A stretch of DNA of 64,000 bases, from contig NC_064435.1 of NCBI RefSeq assembly GCF_023343835.1, positions 79,556,134 to 79,620,133 of the forward strand, in the 5' to 3' direction. The translations under genes were made by a program, and so were the position numbers. Below are positions 59,450-64,000 of the stretch, piece by piece (position 1 is the first letter of the stretch; the number at the start of each line of letters is the position of its first letter). Under the pieces are notes generated by a model. That model had not been told where the DNA came from. It saw nothing but the letters and a program-made list of their open reading frames with translations, and did no database searches. This stretch comes from Lagopus muta. Lineage: Eukaryota; Chordata; Aves; Galliformes; Phasianidae.

Positions 59450-62400
59450 ATGGATAGCCTCAGTACAGCTGTTTCCACTTTTGCTCTCGACCTCTTAAGA
59501 GAGCTGCGTGAGAAAAACAACACAAAGAATCTGTTCTTTTCTCCTTTTAGTATTTCTTCTGCTTTGTCTATGATTTTGTTGGGTTCGAAAGGTAACACTG
59601 AATCCCAGATAGCAAAGGTATGTATCCAAACTTAATGTATTGGATTTGATGCATATATCATCTATTTGATAATATATTAACTGCAGATCTGAGATTTGTG
59701 TTGCAATCTGTGACCTCTAATTGCTAAATTGTTACAGTCAGTCTGGCTTCAGAGGTCAGAAGTCTTCCTGAAGTATGTACATAAGCAGAACCTGTTTCTA
59801 CAGAATTTATGTACAGGAGGACTTCCTGCAGTGTGAAATTAAGAGATTCCTGGGTTTTGGGATGTTTGGGTTTTTGTTTGTGATATGGAGATCTTCCTTT
59901 TATGTCATTAAGAGGCAGTTGGGATTCTTTTTTTTTTTTTAACATTTAACTTTTTTTTTAATATTTGTATTTGTAGAGATGAATCTCCAATAAGAGGAAA
60001 TAATCTATTATCTTTTTGGGCTTAATATCAGACTATGCATACTTCAAAAATGTAGCCAGATAATCAAGGGAAAGAAAATCCAACATATAAGCATGTCACA
60101 TTAAACAGTCCAAGATTTCGAGAAACAAACAAACAAACAAACCCAACCAGTTGCTTGTTCAGTGTACTAGCTTACGTTTTCACAACCTGTAGTCTTAATC
60201 CTGGAACTTCCAGAAGAAAGAAGTGATACAGAGCTAAGAACATTGCTCTGAAGTTCCAGTGAGTACCCCAGCAAAGATTCAGAGCAAGGCAAAGCTGCAT
60301 GGCCAATGAAAAGTAAAATTCGTAATGTAAATTTGTAATTAAGTGACCTGGAGAGCAGTTTGGGAGTGCAGTGGTGGGCCTGTTGTAACAGGGTAGGGTC
60401 AAATCTATCATTAAGTGTAGTGCACTTTATTCTGTGTTCACTAAGGTGCTGCCTGCCTCTCTCTTTCTGGTGTTGTAATTTGGAGTAGATCATCAATACT
60501 TTTTCATTTGTACCTATGGTAGCAGTGAAGAGGAAGAATGAGGATGAAGCTGAAATGTTGTTTTAATGGGAATTTAAATGTTTGCCTGTGTTAACATCAG
60601 CTCCAGCAGTGTATTTCCTGTTATCACTTGAAGGATCAGATTTGCATCTAAGGTATTAAATAAGATCCTTTGGTGTGATTATAATCAATGTGAAAAATTA
60701 TGTGGAGTTTTTTTTTGTTTGTTTGTTTTTTTTAACTTCAGGCTCCTTTGTTTCTGGATTTTTAACTGAGTTTTCCTAGGCTTTGTAGGGCGGAGATTAT
60801 AAAGCCTAAGTTCTCTAAGAACTACCATGTGCAGCATTAAGAAAAGGGCAGAATGTGTCTGCACTCAGACTTCTTTGGAAGCTAGATGGATTCCTTAGAA
60901 AGCAGGGGGGTAAACCAGGTAACCTTCGTAGCTCCCTTCCAATCTCAACCATTCTGTGATCCTCTAACACTTGGGCAGAATGAAGATAAATACACTCATT
61001 TTTCGGCAACATAACTTCTTACTCATACAACATCAGTCTGGGTGCACTGTATGTGACTTGTGCAATGAAAAATCTGCTGGCTTCAAGTCTGAGATTTTTA
61101 AGCCCAAAACTCATTTAAAAACAAAACAATTGTGCTGAAGCGAGTGTGTCAGAGATGACATAGACTCCACAGAAGGTATTTGTCTCTCTGCAGGTGCTTT
61201 CTTTGAGCAAAGCTGAGGATGCTCACAATGGGTACCAATCGCTTCTCTCTGAAATTAACAACCCTGAGACCAAATACATCCTCAGAACTGCTAATCGACT
61301 TTATGGAGAAAAGACATTTGAGTTTCTCTCAGTAAGTAAACATTAAATTTGGGTGTTGTGAGGTATAATGTACTTGCTAGCTATTTCCCCTGAAGTTTAG
61401 ATAAAGGCTTTGGGTTTTACTTTCCAAATTTTTCTAGGCTGAGACCTACCAACCTGACAGTCTATGCAAAAGGCAGGATGTTAACTGAATGGAGAAGCTA
61501 CTTTATATATAAGCCATTTATATGAATGCACAACTGGTGCAAAAACGTGAAATTCATCAGACTCCGAATCTTTGGGGTTTCATGATCCATTTTTGGTGGC
61601 TTCTAGGATCAAATGATTAACAAATCTCCTTGCCTTTGATAACCTGTAACTATGATGAAAAATAACTGCTACTGCTATCTAGCATGGGTAGAACTTTGTA
61701 GTTTCTTTTCTTTTAATCAAGTAATCCAGAGAACGTGCTGAGAGGAGTATGTGACTCTTTATATTTTCCATATAAGTGTGTATACACTTATAAGGGTCAT
61801 AAGTACTGTTATTCATGTTTCTTTAGATGCTTTCCTAGTTGTAGAGGTATGGATCTAATTTGTTTTTGAGAGTGTTACAGAGTTGTATGTCTAAGAAGTC
61901 CTGCGGGAAAACAGATGCTGTTACACTGTCACTATGGTGCTCTCTTGTTGTTATTACTAATTTATAGTCTTTTTAATAAAAATGCTGGTTTCATTCTACT
62001 GCTAGATTAAAATTATGTGGATTATACTCTAAATGTTTCATCTGTGAATAAGATGTCCCTATATTAAACTCACTATATATTCTCACTATAATAAAACAAA
62101 TTGTTTTTCCTCCAATCTAAATATTTTCTGTTAGCCTGGGAGTTTTAGCAATGAAGTTTATATAGGGACAAGCTTATAACATTGTATGTTCTCTCATTCA
62201 AGCAAAAAGAAAACAACCCAAACAATCATTTCTCAGTTGAGTACTGTAGAATGTTCTGGTATATTAAAGAAACCATTTGACTTAATAACATAAAGGGGAA
62301 GATAATTCCTAGCTCAAATAAGTGATAAAACAACTGATAAAAACATGTCAGACAAAACCTGAATGGCTTTATGTGAAGCTGAAGGAAGAGAGGAAATAGA

Positions 62401-62972
62401 TTTTTCTCAGTGTACTTAACATCTGTGGCTGAATGTCAATAAAATATATTGCTAAAAAGCTGTTTTAAACATTTCTGGCAGTCATTTATAGAATCGAGTC
62501 AGAAATTCTACCATGCTGGGCTAGAACAGGCTGACTTCAAAAATGCTGCAGAGGATTCCAGAAGGCAAATAAATGGCTGGGTGGAAAAGAAGACTGAAGG
62601 TGAGTGTTCTGCAGAACTCCCTGCTGTCTTTAATGTCAGCCAGGGCTTGCATAAACAGCTCTATCAAGGTGTAATACTGTCATTTTTAAAACAAACAAAA
62701 ACCTCACCCATTGAGATCCGTCTCTGGTTGGGACATAATTCCCTTATGTAGTCTATCATTAATACATATTAGATACTCAGTATTACAACAGTTGCTTATG
62801 TACCACTGTTCAATTTGTGTTTCCTAAAGGTAAAATTCAAAAACTGTTGTCAGAGGGAATTATTAATTCAATGACCAGACTTGTGTTGGTGAATGCCATC
62901 TATTTCAAAGGCAACTGGGAACAGAAGTTTGACAAAGAGTGCACAACTGAAATGCCATTTAAAATTAACAAG
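59450..62972 (+). CDS. SERPINB8: SERPINB8-like serpin, 5' part (cut by window end)
   Basis: Four coding exons are present: 59450-59617, 61194-61331, 62482-62599 and 62830-62972, covering 189 residues, about half a serpin. Protein starts [20 protein letters not shown]. After the 56-codon first coding exon it runs straight into [20 protein letters not shown], so it lacks the separate C-D loop exon and has a short loop, like SERPINB8, B1 and B6. Position directly after SERPINB10 matches the human B2-B10-B8 order, which supports SERPINB8. Two in-frame ATGs are adjacent (59447 and 59450). The second is chosen because it has A at -3 and G at +4 and gives the same 56-codon exon as its four neighbours. 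The last two exons, with the s3A/reactive loop region, lie beyond 64,000; the final 1 kb shown is intron. SERPINB8 is known as a cytoplasmic inhibitor of furin-like and trypsin-like proteases; the loop cannot be checked here. Confidence 0.85.
60870..60965 (+). mobile_element. CR1 LINE 3' end fragment
   Basis: CAGGTAACCTTCGTAGCTCC then CTTCCAATCTCAACCATTCT and GTGATCCT is a diverged CR1 3' terminus. It lies in the first SERPINB8 coding intron. Confidence 0.65.
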
Positions 62973-64000
62973 GTATGATATGTTAATGTGCTGACAATGA
63001 AGCTCTTTGTAACATAGAAGAAAAAAAACTGTTCGAGTACCTAAGGTAGTCTGCATGGAGCTCCCTGTACTCCGTCCCCTCAATATGAACACTCCATTTA
63101 GCTTCCCTTAAGTTTCACATAATTACTAAAAGCTTTAATATCACACACTTATTTTACACTCTCTCCTTTTTTCCTTTACCCCTCTTGTTTGTGTTTGAGA
63201 AAGGTGGTGTGATACATGAACTTAGAACTGCAGAAGATGCTCGTATGAAGTTGCTAGGCTGTTTGAGAGTCATGACCAGTTTCACAGACGTTGGTGAAAT
63301 TGACCATTTCAGTGTAAAACAGAACTTCCACGTGTGCAGAAATGTCTGAGTACAGCAGTCATCTTCAGTCAGAATGCTTTTCTTTTTGCTGTATTTCTAC
63401 CAGTACAGTGATAGAAATGAAATGAGAGGAAGAAAAAAAATCTCTCTCCTCTGTATTCCTCCATGCTTGACTTTCTTTTGCTTTGAAAAGTACAGCATGG
63501 CAATTGAGGACTTGTTTATTATCATTAATAGGCTACAGCTGGCCCTTAGAGGTCACTTTCCATCTCTGGATGTCCACCCAGGTGTCATGAGGGTGAACTG
63601 GTAATGTGAGTTGCTTAAGAACTCACCTGCTTAAAGTAACCACTATACAAAATTGAAGCCCTTGTGCCTAATTTCAAACTTCAGTGTATATATCCAAGAG
63701 TGCTTGAAACTGCTAATACCACTTTTCAAGCAGGGAATAGTAATATTGCTCTCACGCTTCAGGAACCACTGGACTGACTTGTTCCTGTTAGAAAGGGAGG
63801 TTTATTATCAATTTCCCACAGAGGTGTCACACAAAGCCCAAGCTTATGTTCTTGCCTAGAGCTTTTTCCTCTTCCTCCTCAGGAGGCAAATCCAGTGCTG
63901 TTTCTCTAGGTATGAGTCTCAGCCTGGACCTTTTCCTTCCTCTTTGCAGACACACAGTTTTTGGGATGCAGATAGCTATTGGGAAAAGTTCCAAGATGTG
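62973..64000 (+). other. SERPINB8 intron (to window end)
   Basis: About 1 kb after the donor at 62972/62973 without another serpin exon. The next exon would encode the strand around (K/R)PVQMM..., which was not seen. No other feature was recognised. Confidence 0.7.

Noticed and set aside
63210-63300. Possible next SERPINB8 exon after an AG at about 63233
   Set aside because: The downstream sequence does not encode the expected conserved strand around PVQMM, and the frame is interrupted.

Overview
The window is nuclear DNA of a galliform bird, most likely a phasianid close to turkey, grouse or pheasant. The first gene encodes a 386-residue ovalbumin whose variants (for example SPFTIISAL near residue 35, SMWVLLPDE, AYAEIYEAG, RVDHPFLYCIKHN) look more like turkey than chicken or duck as I remember those proteins. 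Truncated CR1 LINEs, the typical avian repeat, are scattered throughout.

The window is part of the clade B (ov-serpin) cluster, with five genes all on the + strand. In order they are ovalbumin (SERPINB14; transcript about 8.24-15.75 kb, CDS 9651-15099), SERPINB2/PAI-2-like (CDS 25985-32265), MENT (SERPINB10B; CDS 37344-41456), SERPINB10/bomapin-like (CDS 48415-56783) and SERPINB8-like (CDS from 59450, cut by the window end). This matches the mammalian order B2-B10-B8, with ovalbumin on the side where mammals carry other ov-serpins. The four complete genes have intact frames, GT-AG introns and an uninterrupted C-terminal exon. The first four use the eight-exon plan with a separate exon for the C-D loop; SERPINB8 lacks that exon.

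Layout: 1-8.2 kb is the ovalbumin 5' flank with CR1 pieces and an unclassified repeat family. 8.2-15.75 kb is ovalbumin. 15.8-24.4 kb is gene-poor. 24.4-32.9 kb is SERPINB2 with a predicted TATA/AP-1 promoter. 32.9-35.9 kb is an intergenic stretch with a CR1. 35.9-42.1 kb is MENT. 42.1-46.5 kb is intergenic with CR1s. 46.5-57.3 kb is SERPINB10. 57.3-57.9 kb is a CpG island, predicted to be the SERPINB8 promoter. 57.4-64 kb is SERPINB8.

The genes are paralogues with diverged jobs rather than a pathway. Ovalbumin is a secreted, non-inhibitory egg-white protein under steroid control in oviduct. SERPINB2 and SERPINB10 have arginine P1 residues expected of trypsin-like protease inhibitors. MENT carries an AT-hook in its C-D loop and is known in chicken as a heterochromatin-condensing myeloid nuclear serpin that inhibits cathepsin L-type proteases. 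SERPINB8 is an intracellular serpin. I found no evidence of a wholly new system. The most useful observations are the shared promoter/first exon and shared insertion of MENT and SERPINB10, a partly decayed AT-hook in SERPINB10, a splice acceptor built on a 42-T run, a perfect 25-bp palindrome upstream of ovalbumin, and a predicted AP-1/TATA promoter for SERPINB2.
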